Origin: an uncultured Lachnospiraceae bacterium
GTDB lineage: Bacteria > Bacillota > Clostridia > Lachnospirales > Lachnospiraceae
Assembly (NCBI GenBank): GCA_902799015.1
Contig: CADBZI010000025.1
Span: forward strand, 1-44,831
Direction: 5' to 3'
DNA length: 44,831 nucleotides
Under the pieces are notes generated by a model. It did not search any database. It was not told the DNA's origin and saw only the letters and a list, made by a program, of their open reading frames with translations. Position numbers and translations under genes: made by a program. Below, piece after piece: positions 17,721 through 26,736 of this stretch (position 1 is the stretch's first letter; every line of letters starts with the position of its first letter).

Positions 17721-17749
17721 ATTATGTCATAACGGTTTGTGCGGTGCAA
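17721..17749 (-). promoter_or_regulatory. Predicted promoter of rnfCDGEAB
   Basis: On the minus strand TTGCAC (17749-17744), 17-bp spacer, CATAAT (17726-17721). The start would be near 17714, leaving a leader of about 117 nt that can form an 11-bp hairpin (around 17637-17688, ACAAAATCGGC pairing with its near complement) before the ribosome site. The 12-mer GTTTTGGAAGTT (plus-strand reading) occurs at both 17620-17631 and 17762-17773, flanking the promoter. I found no Rex-type site. Confidence 0.5.
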
Positions 17750-17777
17750 ACGATTTTCCCCGTTTTGGAAGTTTCGC

Positions 17778-17812
17778 ATAAAAAGAGACCGGCAGAGAGG
17801 ACTCTGTCGGTC
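17778..17812 (-). terminator. Rho-independent terminator of gdhA
   Basis: Stem 17787-17797 with 17802-17812 (11 bp, one G-T pair, 4-nt loop), followed on the minus strand by TCTTTTTATG. It lies 35 nt after the gdhA stop and insulates it from the rnf promoter. Confidence 0.88.
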
Positions 17813-17846
17813 ATTTTCCAAGTAGATTCCGGCTCAAGTCTGTGCT

Positions 17847-19196
17847 TCAGAAGATTCCCTGCGCCATCATCGCATCCGCCACGCGCTCGAAGCCTGCAAT
17901 GTTAGCGCCTGCCACCAGATTGTAGCCCAGGCCGTTGCGCTCGGCGGCCGCAACCGAATCCTGGTAGATCCGCTCCATAATCCGGTGAAGCTGCGCGTCA
18001 ACCTCCTGCTTTGTCCAGAACAGCCGCTCGGAATTCTGGCTCATCTCCAGTCCGCTGACCGCCACACCTCCGGCATTGACTGCCTTGGAAGGCGCGACAA
18101 TCATATCCGGCTGATCCATCAGATAGCGCAGCGCGTCATTGGTGGTCGGCATGTTGGCCACCTCGATATAGTAACGAATCCCATTCTTTACGATCTTTTC
18201 GGCACTGTCCATGTGAACGTCATTCTGCATCGCAGACGGCATGACGATGTCTGCCTTGACCCCCCATGGCTTTTCGCCTGCACAAAATTCCACGTCAAAC
18301 CGGTCCGCGTAATCCTGCACGCGGTTGCGCCCCGAATTCCTCATCTCAACCAGATAGTCGATCTTCTCTTTTCCGCACACGCCGTCCGGATCATAGACAT
18401 AGCCGTCCGGGCCAGACAGCGTGATCACCTTTGCGCCAAGTTCCTGCGCCTTGCGGCAGATCCCCCACGTGACGTTCCCGAAGCCGGCGCAGGAGATGGT
18501 CTTCCCCTTCAGCGTCTCGTTATCGTGTCTGAGCACGTTCTCCAGGTAGTAAACCGATCCGAAGCCGGTTGCCTCCGGGCGGATCAGGCTGCCGCCGTAA
18601 GAGAATCCTTTTCCCGTAAAGGTTCCGTTCTCAAAGTTCCCTTTCAGCCTCCGGTATTCTCCGAACATATAGCCGATCTCCTTGCCGCCGACCCCCATAT
18701 CGCCGGCCGGTACATCCGTATCCGGACCAATGTAACGGTACAGCGCCTGGATAAAGCTCTGGCAGAACCGCATAATCTCATCGTCCGACTTACCCGCCGG
18801 ATCAAAATCCGACCCTCCCTTGCCGCCGCCCATGGACAGGCCGGTCAGGCTGTTCTTGAAGGTCTGCTCGAACGCCAGAAACTTCATGATGCTCGGCGTG
18901 ACATTCTTCTGAAAACGGATCCCTCCCTTGTAGGGGCCGATCGCGCCGTTAAACTGGCAGCGGTATCCGTTCTGGGTGTGGGCACAGCCTTTATCATCCT
19001 GCCAGACAACCCGGAACGAAAACATTCTCTCCGGCTCCACCATCCGGCCGAGCAGATCCGCTCTCTCATACTCCGGATGGCGCTCCACCACAGGATCCAG
19101 CGAGGACAGAACCTCCTCGACAGTCTGGCAGAATTCCGGCTCATACGGATACTTTTCTTTTACTCTTCCAATGACTTTCTCAATGTAACTATTCAT
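17847..19196 (-). CDS. gdhA: Glutamate dehydrogenase, probably NADP-dependent
   Basis: Interconverts glutamate and 2-oxoglutarate plus ammonium. Length 449 and the N-terminus match the hexameric small GDH family. Lys90 (GPYKGGIRF) and catalytic Lys126 in MGGGKGGSDFDP are present, as is DVPAGDMGVGGKEIGYMFG. The Rossmann motif is GFGNVTWG, and the residue run after the second strand (SGPDGYVYDPDG), with no acidic residue at the ribose position, fits NADP. A strong AAAGGGGG ribosome site precedes the ATG. It is divergent from the three-gene plus-strand operon, 109 bp away, and shares a palindromic control region with it. Confidence 0.95.
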   Translation of the reverse strand: MNSYIEKVIGRVKEKYPYEPEFCQTVEEVLSSLDPVVERHPEYERADLLGRMVEPERMFSFRVVWQDDKGCAHTQNGYRCQFNGAIGPYKGGIRFQKNVTPSIMKFLAFEQTFKNSLTGLSMGGGKGGSDFDPAGKSDDEIMRFCQSFIQALYRYIGPDTDVPAGDMGVGGKEIGYMFGEYRRLKGNFENGTFTGKGFSYGGSLIRPEATGFGSVYYLENVLRHDNETLKGKTISCAGFGNVTWGICRKAQELGAKVITLSGPDGYVYDPDGVCGKEKIDYLVEMRNSGRNRVQDYADRFDVEFCAGEKPWGVKADIVMPSAMQNDVHMDSAEKIVKNGIRYYIEVANMPTTNDALRYLMDQPDMIVAPSKAVNAGGVAVSGLEMSQNSERLFWTKQEVDAQLHRIMERIYQDSVAAAERNGLGYNLVAGANIAGFERVADAMMAQGIF

Positions 19197-19257
19197 CGTT
19201 TTCCCCCTTTAAGAGATGAGTTGTGGATCGCATGTGGAAAAGTATCAGCATACGTTG

Positions 19258-19276
19258 TATACTATGTAGTAGTATA
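19258..19276. promoter_or_regulatory. Palindromic site between gdhA and the divergent operon
   Basis: TATACTA-TGTAG-TAGTATA is a perfect 7-bp inverted repeat with a 5-bp centre. TATACT at 19258-19263 could serve as the plus-strand -10 box (TGGAAA 17 bp upstream as a weak -35), and the mirror half as the -10 region for gdhA on the minus strand, with TTGAAC as its -35. One bound protein could therefore affect both genes. Box assignments are tentative. Confidence 0.4.
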
Positions 19277-19305
19277 GCACAGGTTCAAACAAATCGGGTG
19301 AATCC

Positions 19306-21993
19306 ATGACAAATCGTTTGGAAAAAAGACTGACTGATCTGATCTTTGGCTCGGCTCAAGGCACAAGCATCGTGTTCTCGCTCAGCGACCTGTCTGATTT
19401 TTCGTCAATCCTGTCCGCTTTCACGGCATATGCCCGTCAGACCGGGAAGAAGATCGTGCGCATCCGTTTTGTCCCCGATGCAGATTCCTCCCCCGGGACG
19501 GCTTCTGCCCCCGGCCCGGCCTTGTCGCCTGATGTACCTTCTGTGTCTGATCCGTCTTCCGCCCCATATCCGGCCTCAGAAGACGCCTTGCGGAAAGAGA
19601 ATTCCCCTTTCTTTGAGGAGATTCCCGTCCGTCTGAATCACCGCTTCCGGCACTTTACAGTCGCTGTGCATGAGCAGATCCGGCGTCTGGAGCCGGGATG
19701 CCTGTTCGTCTTTGACTGTCTGTCCGAGCTGCAGACCGCCTGGGCAACGGACCTGATGATGGTCAATTTTTTTACCGTCACAACGCCTCTTCTGAAAAGC
19801 CGCGGCTGCGCCGCGCTGTTCCCGCTGATGGCTCTGATGCATTCCGACGAAGCCGCCGCCAAGATCACCCAGATTGCCGACTGCTTCTTCGAGGTCTGCT
19901 CTGACTTCAAGAATATCTATCTCCGGGCGGAAAAGGTTCCGGATCCGGCATCGGGAGAGCTGTATCAGCCGCATATTCTGAATGTGGAGACCGGGATGCT
20001 GACGCTGATAACGGATGGCGTAAAGCTGAGCCGCTATCACCGCGCGCAGGATATGGCCGGGCGCATCCATGCAGACCTGAGTATGGACAGCTGGGACCGC
20101 TTCTTTCTGAACGCGCAGAGAAAGTATGAATACGGAGAGGATCTTTCCGCAGAATGCACGCGTATGTGCCGTATCATGATGAGCCGTGACAGCCGTATGC
20201 GCAGCCTGATCCAGGAAAACTTCCGCCCGGGAGATTATTTCTTTGTGAAAGAGCACATGGTCGGCAGCGGACAGATCGGCGGAAAGTCCTGCGGCATGCT
20301 GACCGCACGCAAGATCATCGAGAACGGCCGTCCGGAGCTCTATGATTTCATGGAAGCTCACGATTCCTTCTATATCGGATCGGATGTATATGCCAGCTTT
20401 ATCGTGGAAAACGGTCTGTGGGACCTGTGGGTAGAGCAGCATACCAAGGAGGGTTATTTCTCCGTCTCCGGCCAGCTTTATGACGCCATCAAAAAAGGAT
20501 CCTTCTGGCCGCAGATTGAGCAGCAGTTTCTCCATCTGCTGGATTATTACGGGCAGGAGCCGGTGATTGTCCGCTCCAGCAGTATTCTGGAGGATGGATT
20601 TGACAATGCGTTCGCCGGAAAATATGAGTCTGTTTTTGTGCCGAATAACGGGACACGGAAGGAGCGGCTTGCCGCATTCGAGGACGCGGTGCGCACCGTC
20701 TACGCCAGCACCATGTCCCTCTCCGCCCTGGATTACCGCAGGCGCCGCCGTCTCGCAAGCCGGGATGAGGAGATGGCAGTCCTGGTCATGCGGGTGTCCG
20801 GCTCCCATTTCGGCAGTTATTTCATGCCCTGCGCGGCTGGTGTCGGCTACTCCTGCAGTCCCTACCGGTTCCTGGAGACCATGAATCCGCACTCCGGCAT
20901 GCTTCGCCTGGTCATGGGGCTCGGAACCTCGGCGGTAGACCGCATCGAGGGCGCCTGGCCGCGTCTGGTCAGCCTGGATGCGCCGGAGGCCACTCCCTAT
21001 CACACGGCCGCCGAAAAGCACCGTTACAGCCAGAGAAAGATCTCTCTGATCGATAAGGAGACCAATTCCTTCCGCTACGTTTCCCTGGAGGATCTGAATG
21101 CCAGCCTGCCATTCTGGCTCAGACGCGTGCTCCTGGAACACGACACGCAGGCTGAGCGTATGTTAAGAGAGCGCGGGGACAGACGAAGCGTCGAATTCAT
21201 CTCCTGCCGCGGCATCACGCAGAATCAGGAGCTGATGCACCTGATGCGGGGAATGCTGGAGGTGCTTCACGAAACCTACGGGCAGGACGTGGACATAGAG
21301 TTCACGATCAATCTGAGTGAGGACGGCGACTTTGTCGTCAATCTCCTGCAGTGCAGGCCTCTTCTTGTGCTGTCGTCCGATGCCGGTCTTTCGGAGAGCC
21401 CCCTCCCGGGTGAGGCGGGCAAGATCCTGCTGGAGACGCTGCGCTCCTCCATGGGCATGTCGCGGAATGTGAAGGTGGACGGAATCGTCTATATCGATCC
21501 TGTTGCCTACTACAGGCTGCCCTACGCAGACAAGCCGGCCGTCGCCCGAAGCCTGGGCGCACTGAACTGGTTCTTCCGGGACAAAGAAAAGACGCTGGTT
21601 CTTCTCACGCCCGGGCGCATCGGAACCTCATCCCCGGAGCTTGGCGTTCCCACTGCCTTCTCGGACATCAGTTCCTTCCGCGCGATCTGCGAAATTGCGG
21701 AATCCAAGGCAGGGTATCAGCCGGAGCTCTCCTACGGAAGCCACATCTTCCAGGATCTTGTGGAGGCGGATATCGTGTACGGCGCGGTGTTCGAAGACGA
21801 GCGGCGGGTGCAGTTTCATCCGGAGCTTCTGGAGACGCTTCCAAATGAAATCGCGAAGATCGTGCCGGACGCTGACAGCAGTGTCATCGGCTATTATGAT
21901 ATGAGCAGCCTGGGCTGCAGGCTGATTCAGGACATGCCGAAAGAGCATCTGCAGCTGGTCTGGACAGAGCCGTCCGGTCCCATCGATCCATGA
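19306..21993 (+). CDS. PEP/pyruvate-binding (PEP synthase N-domain) protein with RecA/KaiC-like N-terminus
   Basis: An 895-residue protein of unknown role. Residues 1-250 resemble a degenerate RecA/KaiC-type fold: strands SIVFSLS and KIVRIRF and a Walker-B-like CLFVFDCLSEL (132-142), but no P-loop; an inserted Pro/Ser/Ala-rich linker covers about 58-95. Residues 310-690 match the ATP-binding domain of PEP synthase/PPDK: SGQIGGKSCGML (321-332), VIVRSSSILED (420-430), AGKYESV (437-443), DVDIEFTI (661-668) and NLLQCRPLL (679-687). The phosphohistidine and TIM-barrel PEP domains are missing. Residues 765-830 hold the segment TPGRIGTSSPELGVP, FSDIS and SYGSHIFQDL, seen in stand-alone PEP/pyruvate-binding proteins. 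GGGTGA precedes the ATG. Its stop overlaps the alternative upstream ATG of the next gene. Confidence 0.8.
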   Translation: MTNRLEKRLTDLIFGSAQGTSIVFSLSDLSDFSSILSAFTAYARQTGKKIVRIRFVPDADSSPGTASAPGPALSPDVPSVSDPSSAPYPASEDALRKENSPFFEEIPVRLNHRFRHFTVAVHEQIRRLEPGCLFVFDCLSELQTAWATDLMMVNFFTVTTPLLKSRGCAALFPLMALMHSDEAAAKITQIADCFFEVCSDFKNIYLRAEKVPDPASGELYQPHILNVETGMLTLITDGVKLSRYHRAQDMAGRIHADLSMDSWDRFFLNAQRKYEYGEDLSAECTRMCRIMMSRDSRMRSLIQENFRPGDYFFVKEHMVGSGQIGGKSCGMLTARKIIENGRPELYDFMEAHDSFYIGSDVYASFIVENGLWDLWVEQHTKEGYFSVSGQLYDAIKKGSFWPQIEQQFLHLLDYYGQEPVIVRSSSILEDGFDNAFAGKYESVFVPNNGTRKERLAAFEDAVRTVYASTMSLSALDYRRRRRLASRDEEMAVLVMRVSGSHFGSYFMPCAAGVGYSCSPYRFLETMNPHSGMLRLVMGLGTSAVDRIEGAWPRLVSLDAPEATPYHTAAEKHRYSQRKISLIDKETNSFRYVSLEDLNASLPFWLRRVLLEHDTQAERMLRERGDRRSVEFISCRGITQNQELMHLMRGMLEVLHETYGQDVDIEFTINLSEDGDFVVNLLQCRPLLVLSSDAGLSESPLPGEAGKILLETLRSSMGMSRNVKVDGIVYIDPVAYYRLPYADKPAVARSLGALNWFFRDKEKTLVLLTPGRIGTSSPELGVPTAFSDISSFRAICEIAESKAGYQPELSYGSHIFQDLVEADIVYGAVFEDERRVQFHPELLETLPNEIAKIVPDADSSVIGYYDMSSLGCRLIQDMPKEHLQLVWTEPSGPIDP

Positions 21994-22001
21994 GGTGCAT
22001 T

Positions 22002-25000
22002 ATGAATGATACAGAACGCAACAATCAGATCCTGAAAGCGGTCTCCTCCATTCCCATCGAGAAGGAGGGAGCTGACCTTACGCTGGTTCCCGCTCTTTTG
22101 AAGGAGCAGCTTCAGCGCAGGATCCGGCCTGAGTTCCAGCCGGAATGGGAAGGCTGGAATGCCTATGTTCTGGCATGGCTGCTGGAAAACTTCTATCCCG
22201 GAAGACAGGAAATTGCCTGCCGCCAGGAGCGGAAGGAAGCCGTTTTATTCTATCTGGATGTGCTGAACGCGCTCTTTGAGAAGGAGGAGGCGCTCCTTGG
22301 AAAGGATCCCCTCAGGAGCCTTGTTTTTCTGGACGCGGATCAGGCACAAGGATATGACGCAAGCGCGTCCTATCTGAGGCTTCTGAAGGTTCTGAAGGAA
22401 GATTACCTGTATGCGTTTATGCGCCTGCACCGCTGTGTGACAGGCTATGAAACGCTCGGTCATATCTCCGGCGTCAGCTATATTTCCGTCTATCTTGCCA
22501 GACAGCTGCTTCAGACGGATGTCCGTGTGGATCCTGCTCTGGCAGGCGGAGCCGCGATTCTCCATGATATCGGCAAGTACGGCTGCCGCGCAGAGGAGCG
22601 CAGCCGCGTTCCCTATCTTCATTATTATTACACCTATGAGTTCGCGCAGCGCATGCACCTTGGCCAGATCGGCTCTGTTGCCTCCGCGCACTCCGTCTGG
22701 GATCTGGAGCTGGAGAATCTGAGCGTGGAGAGCCTGATCCTGATCTACGCAGACTTCAGAGTCAAGAGCATCCGGTCAAAGGACGGCACGGAGCAGGTCC
22801 GTTTCTGGACCCTGAAGGAATCCTACGACATCATTCTCGGCAAGCTCGACCATGTGAACGAGGAAAAACGCAGACGATACGCGAAGGTCTACGCAAAGCT
22901 GAAGGACTTCGAGGATTACCTGGTCTCTTTGGGGGTATCAACCGATCTGAAGAGCGGCTGGCACAAGAGCGCTCCCGGTACCCCGTATTCCCTCATGGGA
23001 ACAGGCGAGATGGTGCAGGCGTTCAAATTCCTTGCGATTTCGCAGAACCTGAAAGTAATGTACACCACCGGGCATGATGTTTCCTTCATCAGCCTTCTGG
23101 AAGACATCCGCGGAGAGAAAGACTGGCGGCATGTGCGCGCATTTCTGACGGTCATAGAGGAATACTCCGGGTATCTGACCCAGGAACAGAAGCTCGTGAT
23201 TCTCGACTTTCTCTACGAGATGCTCTCCCATCAGGACGGAGACATCCGGCGTCAGAGCGCCCGGATCTCCGCGAAGGTGATGGCCGGCTTTGATATCACA
23301 TTCAAAAAGGAGCTTCCGGAGGATGTGACTGCTCCGCGGATCGGCCGCCGGATGGTTGACGTGTGGAGTTCCTTTCTCCATCGGATGCTGTTCCCGAGCC
23401 ATATGATGACGGAGCAGCACAGACGTTGGATCGGCTATGGCATGAAGAGTGTTGTGCGCTGCCTTCTGGCCATGTGCGACGGGGCCAGGAGACGGGATGT
23501 TCTGAATGTGGTGCTGGAGCACTATAAGTCCTCGCGCTGGGAAGGCCTGACAAGATTTTTGCTTTTGGACTGCATGCCGGAGATTCCCTATTCCCTGTGC
23601 AGTGTGAACCAGCGCAAGCTTCTGTTTCGTTTCGCCAGGCAGTTTCTGGATGCGGGGGACATGGAGATCCGGGTCAGTGCCCTGCGTTTTCTCCTGTGCT
23701 GGCTCAGACAGGGCTGCGCAAAGGATGAGGAGCTGCGTACCGCCGCCCGTTCTCTGAGCACAGCCAAGGACGATCCTGTCTGCGTCCGGTATCTGACCGC
23801 TCAGATTCGCAGCCTTGTTCTGGACGAAAAGAGCGCATTTTCCTATGATGTCAAGCTTCTTTATATCGAGAATCAGCGATCTGAGATTCCATGGGTTTAC
23901 AAGCTTGTGAATCTGGAGATCCTTCAGCATGAAATGCTTCAGGAGCCGGACCTTCTGAAGGTTTACCAGTACGCTTCCCATCTCCTGAACCTGCTGCAGT
24001 TCAGCACCCGTGTTACGAACAAGCTGCAGGCCGGGGAGAATCTTGTTGAGATCATGCCCCGCCTGATGGAATCACAGCGCTACGAGATCGTTCTGGAGCT
24101 TGTGCGCGCCCTTGCCATGGGACAGTATTCCGTGGCGAAGTACATTCCCCAGTTCATGGGCCGGATCTACGTGATCATGACAGAAGATGAGCGGCGCGCG
24201 CTTCTGGAGCAGTTCCACGAGCTGTACGGGAGCCCTTCTGCCTCCGTTTCGATCCTCACGCTGGAAACCGTGAGCGTCATCCTGCAGCACCTGCCCTCTT
24301 CCGGGATCCCGGAGGAGGAAAAGCATGCGCTGGAGGGCATGCTGTTTTCCGGAACCGTGCATTTTAATGAGGAGGTCGCGCGGGAAGCGTTTTATTTCCT
24401 CGGGGAGGGGCTCTTCGGAAGCACCCGCCTTACCCTGGAGCAGAAAAAAGAATACTTTACGGCGATGGCGCGGAAGATTCTGACCTTCATTCTGTGGGAT
24501 CAGAAAACGATGCTGTGGTATTACAACGCGGCTTCCCTGAACCACATCTACCGTTTTATCTCGGATTATCTCATGGACCACGAGGCAATCGTTTTTGAAA
24601 AGCGCTCAAAGATCGCCTTCTTCCCCGGAACCTTCGATCCCTTTTCGCTGGGGCACAAGGCAATCGTCCGGGAGATTGCTTCCATGGGCTTTCATGTATT
24701 CCTTGCCGTCGACGAATTCTCCTGGTCCAAGAGCACGCAGCCTTACCGGATCCGCAGGAAGATCATGGTCATGTCGGTGGCCGATCTGAAAAATGTTTTC
24801 CTGTTCCCTGTCGAGATTCCCGTGAATATCGCCTGCCCGGAGGATTTGAAGCGTCTGAGGGAGTGCTTCCCGGACGAGGAAGTCTATATCGTCGCCGGAA
24901 GTGATGTCGTAGAACATGCCTCCGCCTACCGCGCCAAGGCGGCACCAGACTCGATCCATACCTTCCCGCATATCATATTCGCAAGGAACACAGAAGGATC

Positions 25001-26705
25001 CGGAACGTTCCGGTCCGGTTTTGAGGATGCCTTTTCCAGACTTCAGTCCGAGGTACTGTGGCTGAAGCTTCCGGCGTATTTTGAAAATATGAGTTCTACC
25101 CGCATCCGGCGCAATGTTTCGGACAACAAGGACATCGCGGATCTGGTGGAAAGCGTGGTGCAGAATTATATCTATGAGCTGGGGCTCTATACGATGGATC
25201 CCATCTACAAGCGCGCCGCCAGGACGCGTCCCGTGAATACCATCCTGGTGGAAGCGGCGGATGATGCGCTGCTGCAGGAGCTTAGGGCCGCCTTCTCTCT
25301 TTCCGAAGATGCCATCCCTGCTCCGGATCATGATCAAACCCGCTGTGTGATTCTTCGAAATGAAAACAATTCCGGCAGAATCTGCGGAGCGGTTCTCTAT
25401 CATGACCTGAGCGCGGGGGAGCTGCTTTCCTCGTGCAATGACATCGACCTGGCCGCGGATCTCAGGGACCGTCTGAGCGGAAAGACCTGCGTGATCACAC
25501 AGATTCTGGGCGAAACAGAACCCTCACGCGATGAGCGGTTTACCGCGCTGTGTGAGATGCTCGAGCACTGTCAGGAGGAAGGATATTCCTATGCGGTCTG
25601 CTTCGGCGCAAAAGCGTGGGAGAAGGTGCTGCCGCTGGTCGGCTTCACAGCGCATCCGCGCATGCCCGACTGCTTCCTGGTCGACATGAGACGTCCTATC
25701 GTTCTGTTTTTTGACACACCCTCCTTCATCAAGGATCCATTCCTGGACGAAGAGAAGATCCGGAGGGTTTTATGGAAATGCAATCAAAAGCTGCGCAGAG
25801 CAATCGCCGGTCTCTTCCCGGGCCAGCTGGTTCTGTGCTTTGACTCGGAGGTGATGAATCACCGGCTGATCGAGCTGATCGTTGCGTGCAACCCGATTCC
25901 AAAGGTCCAGTACACGGCAAAGAGGCTGGGCACCAAGATCTGTGTCCCCTACGGGAAGATTCTGAAGGGAGTTCTGGTTCCGGAGTGTGTTACAAAAGAC
26001 CTGAATACGGAGAAGCTCTATGATATCGACATGGAGCGGTTCGAGATCAGAGAATTCCCTCAGTATGCGCCTCTTGATATCCAGATCCGGACGATCAAGT
26101 CCTTCATGCGCCCTGTGATACTGGTAGATGACCTGTATCACAAAGGCTATCGTCTTGATGCGGTCCGGAAGGTCATGCGGAGCGAAGGGGTGCAGCTGGA
26201 TCAGCTGATTGTCGGCGTGCGCTCGGGGCGGGGGGATGATCTGGCCCGGGAGTCAGGAGAGCCTGCCAGGTCGGTCTACTATGTGCCGAACATGCGGTCC
26301 TGGCTGATTGAATCGGATCTGTACCCCTTTATCGGCGGAGACGGCATCCGGGTGAAGGAGCAGATCCACTCTTCTCCCTCCCTGCCCTCCGTAAACCCCA
26401 TCCTTCCCTACCAGTTCCCCTCGTTCATGAAGGGAGCTTCTATGGAAGCCTTTTACCACATGTCGGGAATCTGTCTGGAAAACGCGCGGGACATCTTCCT
26501 GACCCTGGAGAAACTGTATCAGAAAAAATACCACAGAAAACTGACCATGTCCCGCATCGGAGAGGTTCTGGCGGAACCGAGGCATCCGGATACCTGTATC
26601 CTTGACACCTCTGTCATCCAGGAATCCCCCTCTGTCCTGCTGGAGCGGGAGATGCAGAAGCTTCGCCGCCTCAAGCATCTGCTGGACGGACAGTTTCAGA
26701 TGTAA
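22002..26705 (+). CDS. Giant multidomain fusion: HD hydrolase, helical repeats, NadD-like nucleotidyltransferase, GNAT-like, PRTase-like
   Basis: About 1567 residues; the ATG at 22002 has GAGGTG 4 nt upstream and is preferred to an ATG 12 nt earlier that overlaps the previous stop (positions below count from the earlier ATG). Residues 150-260: HD domain with His158, His192-Asp193 (AILHDIGKY), His211, His234 and Asp255, so metal ligands look complete. Residues 340-860: alpha-helical, HEAT-like. Residues 873-1065: cytidylyltransferase fold of the NadD type, GTFDPFSLGHKA (880-891; Ser where NadD has its first His) and SSTRIR (1035-1040). Residues 1085-1230: GNAT-like strand/helix pattern without a clear acetyl-CoA loop. 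Residues 1235-1460: phosphoribosyltransferase-like, with PVILVDDLYHKGYRL (1375-1389) resembling the PRPP loop. No signal peptide or membrane segment. Function unknown; a nucleotide or NAD-related role is inference. Confidence 0.82.
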   Translation: MNDTERNNQILKAVSSIPIEKEGADLTLVPALLKEQLQRRIRPEFQPEWEGWNAYVLAWLLENFYPGRQEIACRQERKEAVLFYLDVLNALFEKEEALLGKDPLRSLVFLDADQAQGYDASASYLRLLKVLKEDYLYAFMRLHRCVTGYETLGHISGVSYISVYLARQLLQTDVRVDPALAGGAAILHDIGKYGCRAEERSRVPYLHYYYTYEFAQRMHLGQIGSVASAHSVWDLELENLSVESLILIYADFRVKSIRSKDGTEQVRFWTLKESYDIILGKLDHVNEEKRRRYAKVYAKLKDFEDYLVSLGVSTDLKSGWHKSAPGTPYSLMGTGEMVQAFKFLAISQNLKVMYTTGHDVSFISLLEDIRGEKDWRHVRAFLTVIEEYSGYLTQEQKLVILDFLYEMLSHQDGDIRRQSARISAKVMAGFDITFKKELPEDVTAPRIGRRMVDVWSSFLHRMLFPSHMMTEQHRRWIGYGMKSVVRCLLAMCDGARRRDVLNVVLEHYKSSRWEGLTRFLLLDCMPEIPYSLCSVNQRKLLFRFARQFLDAGDMEIRVSALRFLLCWLRQGCAKDEELRTAARSLSTAKDDPVCVRYLTAQIRSLVLDEKSAFSYDVKLLYIENQRSEIPWVYKLVNLEILQHEMLQEPDLLKVYQYASHLLNLLQFSTRVTNKLQAGENLVEIMPRLMESQRYEIVLELVRALAMGQYSVAKYIPQFMGRIYVIMTEDERRALLEQFHELYGSPSASVSILTLETVSVILQHLPSSGIPEEEKHALEGMLFSGTVHFNEEVAREAFYFLGEGLFGSTRLTLEQKKEYFTAMARKILTFILWDQKTMLWYYNAASLNHIYRFISDYLMDHEAIVFEKRSKIAFFPGTFDPFSLGHKAIVREIASMGFHVFLAVDEFSWSKSTQPYRIRRKIMVMSVADLKNVFLFPVEIPVNIACPEDLKRLRECFPDEEVYIVAGSDVVEHASAYRAKAAPDSIHTFPHIIFARNTEGSGTFRSGFEDAFSRLQSEVLWLKLPAYFENMSSTRIRRNVSDNKDIADLVESVVQNYIYELGLYTMDPIYKRAARTRPVNTILVEAADDALLQELRAAFSLSEDAIPAPDHDQTRCVILRNENNSGRICGAVLYHDLSAGELLSSCNDIDLAADLRDRLSGKTCVITQILGETEPSRDERFTALCEMLEHCQEEGYSYAVCFGAKAWEKVLPLVGFTAHPRMPDCFLVDMRRPIVLFFDTPSFIKDPFLDEEKIRRVLWKCNQKLRRAIAGLFPGQLVLCFDSEVMNHRLIELIVACNPIPKVQYTAKRLGTKICVPYGKILKGVLVPECVTKDLNTEKLYDIDMERFEIREFPQYAPLDIQIRTIKSFMRPVILVDDLYHKGYRLDAVRKVMRSEGVQLDQLIVGVRSGRGDDLARESGEPARSVYYVPNMRSWLIESDLYPFIGGDGIRVKEQIHSSPSLPSVNPILPYQFPSFMKGASMEAFYHMSGICLENARDIFLTLEKLYQKKYHRKLTMSRIGEVLAEPRHPDTCILDTSVIQESPSVLLEREMQKLRRLKHLLDGQFQM

Positions 26706-26736
26706 GAAAAGGCGTGAATCAGACAAGGAGACGACT

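Noticed and set aside
17620-17773. Rex (NADH-responsive) operator before rnf
   Set aside because: No TTGTTAANNNNTTAACAA-like site is present; the repeat found there has a different sequence and is direct, not inverted.
21990-22001. Earlier ATG for the giant fusion overlapping the previous stop
   Set aside because: No ribosome site before it, while the ATG at 22002 has GAGGTG at suitable spacing.
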